Source of the DNA: Bacteroidales bacterium
GTDB taxonomy: Bacteria > Bacteroidota > Bacteroidia > Bacteroidales > UBA4417
Length of the DNA stretch: 64,000 nucleotides
Assembly (NCBI GenBank): GCA_016707705.1
Contig: JADJHD010000016.1
Span: 1-64,000, forward strand
Direction: 5' to 3'
Under the pieces are notes generated by a model that was not told the origin of the DNA, did not search any database, and saw only the letters and a list, made by a program, of their open reading frames with translations. Positions 55,333 to 64,000 of this stretch are shown here, in pieces. The translations under genes were made by a program, and so were the position numbers. The stretch's first letter is position 1; each line of letters opens with the position of its first letter.

Positions 55333-56550
55333 TTAGCGGCTGTTCTTGACTGTTTTCACAGCACCATGCTGTGTATGAATAAACTGCTTATTTGCACCCT
55401 TGATACGGAGCAGGGAGCGGAACATCAGAAACATTCCCCCTGGCAAGGTAATCAGAGCTTTCAGGGTTTCCCTGTTATAGTAGGATCTTGGGACAGCAAA
55501 CAGCAGGGCCAGTGTACAAAGTACAAGTGTCACTATCCAAACAATGTTCAGCCATGGAGCCAGGTTCAACCAGATATTGAGGGGAACAAAAAGAATGCTG
55601 AAAACATACACCGCTCCAAGTAACAGGATGCGGGGCAGTTGCAGGAACTGGAACGATTTGTCGAAATAATCGATGTTTCCATGACGAATCAGCTCGAAGA
55701 TGGACGCAAAGAAATCTTTCAGGAAATAATGATATTGAGCTGATAGCCATCTCCTTCTCTGATTGCTGAACACTTCAGCCTGCTGCACCTTTTCATCCAG
55801 AACAACAGCATCATGCAGATATTCCACTTTATGTCCGTTCTTCAGCATTTTCAGTTCAATTTCCTTATCGAAACCACCAATTGCTGTTACCGAGGACATG
55901 ATATTTTTAAAGAAATCGTAGCGGAAAGCCATTCCTGAGCCGATGATGGCAGACGATAATCCGAGCGCCCGATGGCCTTTTCTGAAGATATGATTATTGA
56001 TTTCCTCGCTGATTGCATCGAGAATGGCGAGGGAAGTATCAAGGTTCTTTGCAGCGCGGTGGCCTTGCACGGCAATGATATTTTTTTCGAAAGCAGCATT
56101 GATCCTGGTAAGGAAATCAGCAGCCATGATATTGTCAGCATCCAGGATTACAGCAATTTCATAGTCGTCACCAATCTGGCTCATCGCTTTATTCAAGGCC
56201 TTAGCCTTTGTGCTTTTATCGAAGCTGACTTCAATGAGTTTCAATGGCATCTCCTTCAATCTCACGAGTGTTTCCGGCCTGAATGAGTCGGCAATAACGA
56301 TAACATCATAGGAGAAATGAGGGTAATCCTGTTTCAGGGCTTCCTGCGCAACCTCAATGATTACCTGATCTTCCTTGTAACCGGGAATGAGTACTGCAAT
56401 TTTGCGAAAAGGCTGACCGGATGAGTATTTTGGCTGCCTGTAGAACAGTCCTGCCACTGCGAAAATGAACAGGTATGCCACCGACAGCCCGATAACGATC
56501 AGAAGGATCAGCTGTAACCAGGGCAATATGGATTGGATAATTATATTCAT
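55333..56550 (-). CDS. Processive GT2 glycosyltransferase (membrane)
   Basis: The 405-residue enzyme has N-terminal membrane helices (LQLILLIVIGLSVAYLFIFA), a GT2 domain with AVLIPGYKED, ILDADN (metal-binding D-x-D), GGFDKEIELKM and QRRRW, then four C-terminal helices. The four motifs D, D-x-D, E/D-D and Q-x-x-R-W mark processive enzymes such as cellulose, hyaluronan or poly-N-acetylglucosamine synthases. It probably builds a main chain or a long side chain; the precise polymer is unknown. It follows the GT2 gene at 56574 by 23 bases and precedes the split GT4 by 17. Confidence 0.89.
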   Translation of the reverse strand: MNIIIQSILPWLQLILLIVIGLSVAYLFIFAVAGLFYRQPKYSSGQPFRKIAVLIPGYKEDQVIIEVAQEALKQDYPHFSYDVIVIADSFRPETLVRLKEMPLKLIEVSFDKSTKAKALNKAMSQIGDDYEIAVILDADNIMAADFLTRINAAFEKNIIAVQGHRAAKNLDTSLAILDAISEEINNHIFRKGHRALGLSSAIIGSGMAFRYDFFKNIMSSVTAIGGFDKEIELKMLKNGHKVEYLHDAVVLDEKVQQAEVFSNQRRRWLSAQYHYFLKDFFASIFELIRHGNIDYFDKSFQFLQLPRILLLGAVYVFSILFVPLNIWLNLAPWLNIVWIVTLVLCTLALLFAVPRSYYNRETLKALITLPGGMFLMFRSLLRIKGANKQFIHTQHGAVKTVKNSR

Positions 56551-56573
56551 TTCGTTAGCTTGAGTGATCAGAA

Positions 56574-57488
56574 TTAAAGTGTTGGATTATAATGTATGCC
56601 CTTATCGGCAATTGATTTGAAGTGCCAACCAATGGCTCTCCTGTATGATTTGAAATGACCCTTGTCCTTACGCAATGCGAAAACGAGGGCATTCTTGGGA
56701 ATTGCAACGCAGATCTGGTAAAGAATAGCCACCAGGAATGGGAAGCCGGATACATTTCTTCGCAGGTACAGCAGACGTGAGCGGTTCATGTAGTAGGTCT
56801 TGAAAGGGCTGAGTTTTCCGGTGGAAATTGATTCCTTATGAAGAACAACAGAATCGTGTACGAACCATAGTTCATAGCCTGCTTTCCTGATTCTGGCACC
56901 CCAGTCAAGTTCTTCATAGTAGAGGAAATATTTCTCTGCCATAAGTCCGACTTTTTGGAGAACATCCCTTGACACCATCATGGCAGCTCCATGCACGAAA
57001 TAAGTTGAAGCATCCTCATCAAATTGTCCGGTATCCACACATCCGTATCCCCTGCCCCAGCTTCTGATGGTGTAGGGATTGATGGGCGAGAGTCCGGCAA
57101 ACTGAATAGTATCAGGTTTGTAAAAGAATTTGATTTTTGGACTGACTGCGCCTGTATTTGGATTTGTCTGGAATTTCCTGACCAGTGGTTCAAGGAATCC
57201 CGGCTCCACTTCTGTATCGTTATTTATCATCAGGATGAGATCACCCTTTGCCTGACGGATTGCAAGATTATTCCCTCCTGCAAAGCCCAGGTTCTCAGTC
57301 GTCTGGATAAAGATAATTTCCGGATAATTCTCCTTTATCATAGCAGGGTCATCATCAGGTGAAGCATTGTCGACCACAATAATCTCATACCGTGGATAAG
57401 TGATATGCCGCAATGAAGCAAGCAGCTCACAGGTCACTTCGGGGTGATTGTAGTTAACGGTGATGATGGATACTAAAGGATATTCCAT
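56574..57488 (-). CDS. GT2 glycosyltransferase, rhamnosyltransferase-like
   Basis: The 304-residue cytosolic GT2 enzyme has VSIITVNYNHPEVTCELLAS, IIVVDNASPDD and LILMINNDTEVEPGFLEPLV (the D-x-D equivalent NND) followed by YEELDWGARIRKAGYELWFV. This pattern is found in dTDP-rhamnosyl and galactofuranosyl transferases of O-antigen clusters. No membrane helix is obvious except a short C-terminal one (FPFLVAILYQICVAI). It is the first glycosyltransferase after the CHASE4 kinase, 89 bases downstream of that gene's stop. Confidence 0.88.
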   Translation of the reverse strand: MEYPLVSIITVNYNHPEVTCELLASLRHITYPRYEIIVVDNASPDDDPAMIKENYPEIIFIQTTENLGFAGGNNLAIRQAKGDLILMINNDTEVEPGFLEPLVRKFQTNPNTGAVSPKIKFFYKPDTIQFAGLSPINPYTIRSWGRGYGCVDTGQFDEDASTYFVHGAAMMVSRDVLQKVGLMAEKYFLYYEELDWGARIRKAGYELWFVHDSVVLHKESISTGKLSPFKTYYMNRSRLLYLRRNVSGFPFLVAILYQICVAIPKNALVFALRKDKGHFKSYRRAIGWHFKSIADKGIHYNPTL

Positions 57489-57577
57489 TTTGCTTTTTAT
57501 GTTTCCGGCTAAAATTTATGTCTCCAGATTTTACTATTCTTATTTATTGATTCTTACTTTTTCTGTTTAAACAGCTG

Positions 57578-60500
57578 TTAAACAGCCATATTAATAGTTT
57601 CATTGGTTATTCCCAGCAGATGGGGATTTTTTAACTCTCCCCAATAACGGATAACTCGTTCCAGGTCTTCAAGTCGCAGTGGCTTCGAGATATAATCATC
57701 CATTCCGGACAATATGCACTTTTCCTTGTCTCCCTGCATAGCATTTGCAGTCATGGCAATAATTACAGGACAGTCGACTTTCCATCTTTCCTTGATTTTT
57801 TGGGTAGCCTCATAACCGTCCATTTCAGGCATTTGCACATCCATGAAGACAAGGTCGTAGTGTTTCCGTTTCAGGGCATCGATAGCTTCATGTCCGTTGG
57901 CAACCAGGTCAGTCTTGAAACCAAGCACCTCAAAAAGGTTGCGGATAAGCTTTTGATTGATAAAATTATCTTCTGCAATCAGCACCCTGAATGGGTAATT
58001 TGTTGCCAGAGCTTTCAGGTTCTGCTGATCTTCGCTGTGAATTGCAGCCTTATTCGCAGAATTGCCAAGCAGGCTAAGAAGAATTTCTGCGAGATGTGAA
58101 TGCTTGACCGGTTTATTCAGGTAATGGGTAAAGAGCTGCTGGACTTCAGGAGTGCGCTGATTAAACCCAATTGAGGTGAGCATAACCAATGGCAACTGCT
58201 CCTTGTTGAAATGCTTATTGATTTCTCTTGCCAGCATTTCACCATCCATTTCAGGCATTTGCATATCCAGAATGCAGACATCGAATATTTCTTTCTTTTC
58301 TATAAGAAGTTCAAGTGCTTCGGCACCTGATGACACGGCCACTGATGCAATATTCCAGTTCTGACATTGGAGCTGAAGGATTCTTCTGTTAGTGGCATTA
58401 TCATCAACAATGAGAATCCTCTTTCCGGGTATTTTCATCAGCTCTTCCATTGCCTTGTTTGAATCGGCAGGAGGAGTGGTAAAATAAGTCTTGACGGTAA
58501 ACTTGAAATCAGAGCCTTTTCCCGGATCACTGGTTACCCAGATCTTACCTTCCATCAGTTTAACCAGATTGGATGAGATAGCAAGTCCCAGTCCTGATCC
58601 GCCATATTTTCGGGTGGTTGATGCATCTACCTGTGAAAATGGCTGGAATAGCTTATCAATTTTGTCAGCCGGAATTCCGATTCCTGTATCCCTGACAGAA
58701 AACTCAAGGAAAACAGCATCTTCATCTACATTATCCAAAAGCACCTGGACAAGAATCTCTCCTATTTCAGTGAATTTGATGGCATTGCCAATCAGGTTTA
58801 CAAGGATTTGTCTGAGTCTGAATCCATCCCCAAAAACATAGGGCTGGATTTCCGGATCGAGGTAGTAGATAATCTCCAGGCGTTTTTCAAATATTTTCGG
58901 AGCCATCAGGTCGAGAACATCTTCAATGCAACCTCTGAGGTCGAAAGGACTTTCCTCAAGCATCATATGGCCTGATTCAATTTTTGAGAAATCCAGAATT
59001 TCATTGATAATATTCAGAAGGCTGTCGCCTGAAGTCTCAATTGTTTCAACATATTCCCTTTGTGCCTGAGATAATTGGGTTTGAAGAAGCAGGCTGGTCA
59101 TTCCGATTACTCCATTCATAGGAGTGCGGATTTCATGACTCATGGATGCAAGGAAGTTGGATTTTGCCCTGTCGGCAGAACGTGCCAGTTCCATGGCATC
59201 CATCAACTCCTGTTGCGACATGTATCTGCGAATGGCTCCTCCCACATTGTTGGCAAGAGTGCATAAAACAGTCTCTTCAGCAGCTGTCCATTGATGACCC
59301 TTTGTACAATCAGCAAAACCAGTAAATCCCCAGAAAGTATGCTCGTGAGGATCCAGGATTGGAACAATAATAATTGACTGAATTAATTGTCCGTTAAACA
59401 TTCCTTTCAGGGTATCATTAAAATCGGAAGCATTTCCCTTGATAATTCTACCATGCTGAAGTTGCGTATAAAGAGCATCAAGTCCATCAGCGTAATATAC
59501 TTCATCATAATCAGATGAGTCAACCTTTTCCTGCAGGTCAGGGTGCATCCAACTATAAACCCTCTTTACTTTAACACTCTCTCTTTCGTTGTCGTATTGG
59601 TTTTTAAATATGAAGATACGATCAACACCGGCTTTTCCGGTTAATGAATCAAAAGATTCACGGATAGCATCATCAAGATTTTCGATAGTAAGAAGTCTGT
59701 TGGAAGCTTCTGCCAGGCCTTGGAGAAGGTCGCTCTGTATGATCAGCTGATCCTGAATTACCCTTCTTTCAGCATTTTCAAGTTCCAGTTGCTTGCGTTG
59801 CTGATTGAAAATAATAATCAGGTTGGCAATCTGGTTGAACTCATCTTCTTTCTTTTGCAATACTCCCAATTGGTAAGTATCACCTCTTTGCAGCGTCTCA
59901 GAAATAATTTTCAGAGGCCTGCGTACCCAGCGGAAGGAAATGTAGAAAAATGTCAGCAGAACAAATAAGAGCAGTCCGATCAGGAAATACATTACGAAAT
60001 CACTGATACGATGGTGCAGGAAAAGCATTTTATTCGGCTTTTCGAAAACTATATTTGCAATTGCTTTTTTGTTGAAATCCTGCAAGATGACTGAGGTGGA
60101 AATGGTATAGTAATTCTTTGAATCAACGGGTTCATCGCTGGGATTCATGACACTCACCTTGCTGGAGGTAGTCCTCGACAATTCAGCAATGAATGCCTTG
60201 TCCCAAAGCTTGCTGGCAAAAAAGTAGCCTGCACTCGGACTGGTTCTGGATGAATCATTGGTTGGATGAATAGTGGCAGCTGATACTTCAAGTATTCCTT
60301 CCGGAATTTTGTGGTAATAGTGAATATATCCCTTTGAATTGAGAGTTTTAAACACTTCCCTTGCTGAGGAAATCCCTCCGGTCATTTCTTTTGGAAGAGT
60401 TCCGAATCCATATACCATGCGCTGATCCAAAGAAAAGACACCAACTGAGCGGAGTTCAAATGAATTGATGATTGAAGCGATGTTGTTATCTGCCCAACTT

Positions 60501-60742
60501 TTATCGTAGTTGTTCAGATGCGTAATTATATCATCCCAGTTGGAATAATCGAGCACCAGCTTTTTAAGCTGATCTGTTCTTTCGGAAATGACATTATTCA
60601 TGATTAATTCCTGCTGCTCAACAGCGGAATGAGTAATCAGTTCGCTCTGCCGCAACTGGGTTTCCCTGAAAATGAGAAGTGCTGCGACAAATACGATAAA
60701 ACAGCCTATTACCAGGACAATAATCTTATTTCGCAGGGTCAT
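57578..60742 (-). CDS. CHASE4 membrane hybrid histidine kinase
   Basis: The 1054-residue protein has TM1 (8-25), an extracytoplasmic CHASE4 sensor (about 55-230, with DYSNWDDII), TM2 (250-270), a HAMP-like linker, GAF (345-505), HisKA with H536 in SHEIRTPMNGVIG, HATPase (NLIGNAIKFTEIG, DTGIGIPADK, GGSGLGLAIS) and two receivers (VDDNATNR with CILDMQMPEMDG; AEDNFINQ with LVFMDVQMPEMDG). CHASE4 senses small external molecules. It has no DNA-binding output. Its position inside a polysaccharide operon between the Wzy-like and the GT2 genes suggests it controls production or export of the polymer, which is inference. Confidence 0.92.
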   Translation of the reverse strand: MTLRNKIIVLVIGCFIVFVAALLIFRETQLRQSELITHSAVEQQELIMNNVISERTDQLKKLVLDYSNWDDIITHLNNYDKSWADNNIASIINSFELRSVGVFSLDQRMVYGFGTLPKEMTGGISSAREVFKTLNSKGYIHYYHKIPEGILEVSAATIHPTNDSSRTSPSAGYFFASKLWDKAFIAELSRTTSSKVSVMNPSDEPVDSKNYYTISTSVILQDFNKKAIANIVFEKPNKMLFLHHRISDFVMYFLIGLLLFVLLTFFYISFRWVRRPLKIISETLQRGDTYQLGVLQKKEDEFNQIANLIIIFNQQRKQLELENAERRVIQDQLIIQSDLLQGLAEASNRLLTIENLDDAIRESFDSLTGKAGVDRIFIFKNQYDNERESVKVKRVYSWMHPDLQEKVDSSDYDEVYYADGLDALYTQLQHGRIIKGNASDFNDTLKGMFNGQLIQSIIIVPILDPHEHTFWGFTGFADCTKGHQWTAAEETVLCTLANNVGGAIRRYMSQQELMDAMELARSADRAKSNFLASMSHEIRTPMNGVIGMTSLLLQTQLSQAQREYVETIETSGDSLLNIINEILDFSKIESGHMMLEESPFDLRGCIEDVLDLMAPKIFEKRLEIIYYLDPEIQPYVFGDGFRLRQILVNLIGNAIKFTEIGEILVQVLLDNVDEDAVFLEFSVRDTGIGIPADKIDKLFQPFSQVDASTTRKYGGSGLGLAISSNLVKLMEGKIWVTSDPGKGSDFKFTVKTYFTTPPADSNKAMEELMKIPGKRILIVDDNATNRRILQLQCQNWNIASVAVSSGAEALELLIEKKEIFDVCILDMQMPEMDGEMLAREINKHFNKEQLPLVMLTSIGFNQRTPEVQQLFTHYLNKPVKHSHLAEILLSLLGNSANKAAIHSEDQQNLKALATNYPFRVLIAEDNFINQKLIRNLFEVLGFKTDLVANGHEAIDALKRKHYDLVFMDVQMPEMDGYEATQKIKERWKVDCPVIIAMTANAMQGDKEKCILSGMDDYISKPLRLEDLERVIRYWGELKNPHLLGITNETINMAV

Positions 60743-60964
60743 AAAGCAGAAGTAGTTGCAGCCATGGGCTATTACAAGTTTGTTGTGTTCATACTGCTGT
60801 ATACAGAATGAATACAGTGAATATCTTGGTCGTCATTTAATTTATTCACTTTATACCGAAATGTAATAGGTTGAAAGCCTCTTCAAATCAAGAAAATCGA
60901 GGATTTCAGCAGGGCTGCAAAGGATTTCCCAGACCATTGTTCTTAAATAGAAACAGCTAAAACT

Positions 60965-61001
60965 AAAACACCCATGGACAAAGGGTATCCACGGGTGTTT
61001 T
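60965..61001 (-). terminator. Terminator of the Wzy-like gene
   Basis: AAAACACCC (60965-60973) and GGGTGTTTT (60993-61001) form a 9-pair stem, with an inner TGGA/TCCA pair closer to the loop. T-rich sequence follows on both sides, so it may be bidirectional. It lies 30 bases past the stop at 61031 and separates the polymerase from the CHASE4 kinase. The rest of the gap up to the kinase start has no gene. Confidence 0.72.
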
Positions 61002-61030
61002 ATATACTTAAATATCAATTACTTACACTA

Positions 61031-62527
61031 TCAGGAAGAAGGCAATATTTTTGTATCCTGAACAGGAACAACTTCGGGTGTATCCAATACCTGAGGATTG
61101 GTAATCAGAGCCATACCGATATAAATCATCATTCCCGTTGGCATTGCACCCAAAACGGCATTTCCATAGGATGCCACCATAATACCCATCATACCGCAAG
61201 TAAGTGCGGTAAGTTTCACTTTAAGTATTGGATCACGAATCCGGTACATGATGAGGTAGGATGATTTGATGATAACATAAAAGAGAAAAACCAGGTGCAT
61301 TGCGAGGCCAATTACACCCTGTTCAGCCCAGATCATCACAAACCAGCTATCAGTAGCTGTATTGGAAAGAAATGCATAGGGAAGATATTTTTTAGCCTTG
61401 CTGCCGGCATGTCCTATACCCCCACCAAAAGGCCGACTGGCAAGGTATACCTTCATTTTGCGCTGGTTCGAAAGGCGCAGCTGGAAAGAGGGGTCATTGG
61501 GGTCGAAAGCCGTTCGCATTCGCCGGATCTGGTCGACATTCTGACCGATGGATGTAAACTTGAAGAATACATACGCAATAACGAGGAAGATCATTACACC
61601 AATGGTAATTGACCAGTTCTTTCTAAGCAGTGAATAAAGGAAGAAACCTGCAAATGGGACGGTTATAGCACCCCGGGTACCAGACAGGAACATCCCGTAA
61701 AATGCAAGAATTGCTACGATGAGGAAGAAATACTTCCGCCTTCGTTCCTTGTAACCGGTGAAAAGTATGAAAGCAACAACCCCGGTATATCCCTGGTTGG
61801 CACCAAACTGCCCGGCATCCGACATGAAAGAGAAAACCCTAAGCTTACCGAAAACAAGGTGATTGGATGCAGCACCCGCATCCAGCCATGCCTGCTCCCA
61901 GGGATCAGGTTTATATAAAATCTGCTGCATTCCTTTTAGTGTGGCCAATATGGAGAGAACGCCCCAAAGCACAAAAAAGGCGTCAACCCGTTTATTCGTA
62001 TTGAATAACAGCAGGGTGAGCGGAACCATCAGAAACATATAGATTGACACCCCTCTGATGGTTGAAAAATATGCATCTGTACTAACACTTTCAGGGTTGA
62101 AGAATTGCATAATTCCATACCCAGCCCATATTGCGGCAATGGCAGTTATATCCTTAGCCGCCGGCTTCCAGTCTATCCCCTCGTAAAACTTATTGAAAAA
62201 CAGTGCAATATAGGAAAGCACAAGTACGCTGTCCATAATGGTGCCATAAGGAATGCCCTTGGCATATCTGTGAATCCCTAGCAGGAAAAAGCCCAGAAAT
62301 ACAGCGGAATACAATCCCAATTGTGGAAACCTGAAGAACATGATCAGGTAGAAAACTGCAAATGGAGCAATGAGCAGGGCCAGTCCGGTAGATAGTCCCT
62401 TGCTGGCGATGAGAAAGGCAATTGCAAAAACAAAACCTACGAGGAACACCAGTCCCCAGGGAGACCTAAGGATATCAGCGCCAGTATAGGTATCGAAAGG
62501 GTTTTTTAACCTGTCCATCAAAAACAA
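61031..62527 (-). CDS. O-antigen ligase/polymerase-like protein (Wzy_C)
   Basis: The 498-residue integral membrane protein has about ten to twelve helices and a large hydrophilic loop that includes RLSNQRKMKVYLASRPFGGGIGHAG. This R-x-x-x-W/Y-x-x-A-x-x-x-x-x-x-x-P-x-x-G-x-G pattern is typical of O-antigen ligase or polymerase (Wzy/WaaL) proteins. GMFLSGTRGAITV precedes it, containing the S-G-S/T-R motif. It would polymerise or ligate the repeat units flipped by the protein encoded upstream. The start at 62527 (MFLMDRLKN) could instead be the in-frame ATG at 62518. Confidence 0.87.
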   Translation of the reverse strand: MFLMDRLKNPFDTYTGADILRSPWGLVFLVGFVFAIAFLIASKGLSTGLALLIAPFAVFYLIMFFRFPQLGLYSAVFLGFFLLGIHRYAKGIPYGTIMDSVLVLSYIALFFNKFYEGIDWKPAAKDITAIAAIWAGYGIMQFFNPESVSTDAYFSTIRGVSIYMFLMVPLTLLLFNTNKRVDAFFVLWGVLSILATLKGMQQILYKPDPWEQAWLDAGAASNHLVFGKLRVFSFMSDAGQFGANQGYTGVVAFILFTGYKERRRKYFFLIVAILAFYGMFLSGTRGAITVPFAGFFLYSLLRKNWSITIGVMIFLVIAYVFFKFTSIGQNVDQIRRMRTAFDPNDPSFQLRLSNQRKMKVYLASRPFGGGIGHAGSKAKKYLPYAFLSNTATDSWFVMIWAEQGVIGLAMHLVFLFYVIIKSSYLIMYRIRDPILKVKLTALTCGMMGIMVASYGNAVLGAMPTGMMIYIGMALITNPQVLDTPEVVPVQDTKILPSS

Positions 62528-62642
62528 AGGTAAAGAAATACCTCTTTATCGTGCAGCCAAGTTCTTCAGGATTGATAAACCATCTGAAACTTGCTCTTTA
62601 AACAAATATAACTCCTGAAATCTCAACTTATAAAGGGTATGG

Positions 62643-64000
62643 TTATCCCTTTCTGAACTGCAGCCATTGCACTTTAACCTTCTCATACATATCCTTGTAG
62701 AAATTAATACCGTAAGTGAATGTTGAGCGATGATCAAGTGATAATTCCTTATCGAGGAAATAATATCCCAGCCAGACTCCAAGGGCTGTAAATACGATTG
62801 ATGCAACTGCAACAGCTTCCAGCGATTTGAAAACAAAGATGGCAATCAGGTCACCAACTACGTTTGTGATCACCATAAGCGACACCTTCACAAAATTCAC
62901 AGCAGGTTTGTTGATGCTGTCGAGTCCAATGCCCGTCATTCGGTCGATGGGAAGGATAAGCCCATAGATGGAGAAAATTCTCATAATTGTGACGGTATTG
63001 GCTCCGGTTACAGGGTCCACTCCCATATATTGCTCACCGCCAAGCAGCATGACGAAGAAATCGGCAAAAATGAAGGTGATCAGGCTACCAACTATGAAGA
63101 GATAGGTCAGGGCACCGGAATAGGTATAGAACAGGCTTTTCACTTCATCAACCTTATGCTGTATGCTTGCCTTCGACATTTTCGGGAAAGCGGTGGCTAC
63201 AAAACTACGGAGCGGTATCTGCTGAAGTTCCGTGAGCTTCATCGGTATGCTGTACAAAGCAACAGCAGCTGTTCCCATCGGACTGAGGCTGATAATCAGT
63301 GTATCGGCACTGCGAAGCAGGTTGGTTCCAATTAAAGTGAAAGTGGTATACTTCCCGAAATCAAGCAATACCTTATTTGTTTCCCTGGTTGCTTTCCTGA
63401 TATGCCGAAGTCCGTCCCAGCCGGCAAGAACACTCACCAGGGAGGTAATTGAAATAATGACAATCTGGGAAATCAGGAGCTGGGTAAGATTCATGTCGAA
63501 GAACAGGTAATTGCCAAGAATCACCAGAAAAAAACCTCCGGAGTTTATCATCCGCACCAACAGAATTTTCCCGAACTGCAGGTCGGCATGCATGATAACC
63601 AATGCAGTGTTATAGGGAAGGTTGAGAAAGGCAACAAGAGGATACCATGTGAAAAACAATCCGTAACCGGCTTTTTCTATTGGTTCGGGAAACAAAAGAC
63701 TGCATGCTACAACTATGATGGTAATTCCTGTAGTTGCAATCAGGCCAATCAATCCGTTGGAACCTATGAACTTGAGTCGCTGGTCCTTTGAAGCCCCTGA
63801 GAGAAATCGGATAATCGCGGTATTTGTAATTCCAAACCTGAACATTTCAATAAATGCCGCTGAAGAAACATACAGCACCCATTGTCCAAAAAGATCAACC
63901 GGGAATGTCCTTGCCAGCAAAGCGAAACCTGCAAACCCGAAGAATGCAAATGCTATATGTCCGGTGAGGGAAAGGAAGTTGGCTTCCCTGGTAAGTTTCC
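62643..64000 (-). CDS. Wzx-type oligosaccharide flippase, cut by window edge
   Basis: This is a polytopic flippase of the MOP superfamily. The frame is open to base 64000, reading KLTREANFLSLTGHIAFAFFGF before LLARTFPVDLFGQWVL, so the true start lies beyond the window; the TTG at 63918-63920 is not a real start. Motifs include FGITNTAIIRFLSGA and LSPMGTAAVALYSIPMKL, and about twelve helices. Such proteins move undecaprenyl-linked repeat units across the inner membrane. It heads the visible polysaccharide locus, 115 bases upstream of the Wzy-like gene. The gap has no terminator, so co-transcription is likely. Confidence 0.88.
   Translation of the reverse strand, partial: KLTREANFLSLTGHIAFAFFGFAGFALLARTFPVDLFGQWVLYVSSAAFIEMFRFGITNTAIIRFLSGASKDQRLKFIGSNGLIGLIATTGITIIVVACSLLFPEPIEKAGYGLFFTWYPLVAFLNLPYNTALVIMHADLQFGKILLVRMINSGGFFLVILGNYLFFDMNLTQLLISQIVIISITSLVSVLAGWDGLRHIRKATRETNKVLLDFGKYTTFTLIGTNLLRSADTLIISLSPMGTAAVALYSIPMKLTELQQIPLRSFVATAFPKMSKASIQHKVDEVKSLFYTYSGALTYLFIVGSLITFIFADFFVMLLGGEQYMGVDPVTGANTVTIMRIFSIYGLILPIDRMTGIGLDSINKPAVNFVKVSLMVITNVVGDLIAIFVFKSLEAVAVASIVFTALGVWLGYYFLDKELSLDHRSTFTYGINFYKDMYEKVKVQWLQFRKG

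Overview
The window comes from a member of the Bacteroidota, most likely an environmental member of Bacteroidales or a close relative. Ten encoded proteins (counting split genes once) end in a type IX secretion (T9SS) type A sorting domain with a PNP motif. Further support comes from Omp28-like, LVIVD-repeat and gingipain-like (C25) proteins, multi-PAS hybrid kinases and promoter boxes of the Bacteroidota form TAnnTTTG. No ribosomal, tRNA or phage genes are visible. Nearly all genes lie on the minus strand.

Layout. (1) 0-4.2 kb: a small lipoprotein, a decayed histidine kinase, and a plus-strand pair made of an outer-membrane barrel and an LVIVD lipoprotein. (2) 4.2-35.9 kb: a secreted-protein island. 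It holds an UMF1-family transporter behind a peptidylarginine deiminase closely resembling the Porphyromonas gingivalis enzyme (PPAD), a candidate small RNA on the plus strand, three gingipain-like C25 cysteine peptidases, two very large BNR/Asp-box proteins built from the same C-terminal modules, an ArsM-like methyltransferase, two Omp28-type proteins, a T9SS zinc carboxypeptidase (M14) and a ROK-family sugar kinase. (3) 36-44.7 kb: a signalling cluster with two soluble hybrid histidine kinases flanking a FIST sensor protein, plus a divergent single-domain response regulator. (4) 44.8-64 kb: an exopolysaccharide or O-antigen type locus. It contains a flippase cut by the window edge, a Wzy-like polymerase/ligase, five glycosyltransferases, an ATP-grasp enzyme, three acyltransferases, an FkbM methyltransferase, a CHASE4 hybrid kinase inside the cluster and a T9SS beta-helix protein at its downstream end.

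How it may work together. C25 peptidases, PPAD and a carboxypeptidase-D-like M14 enzyme are the set that P. gingivalis uses to cut proteins and then modify or trim the new C-termini. Finding homologues of all three within 30 kb, with PPAD catalytic spacing preserved almost residue for residue, suggests a surface proteolysis and C-terminal arginine processing system outside the oral pathogen. The adjoining polysaccharide locus could make the surface layer on which such proteins are displayed, but that link is inference.

Integrity. Six genes are broken: one kinase has several lesions, four genes carry one single-base frameshift each, and one C25 gene has an in-frame TAG. At least three of the frameshifts fall in or beside A6/T6 or G-run tracts, so some may be assembly errors. 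Two intergenic loci 46 kb apart carry the same composite non-coding repeat.
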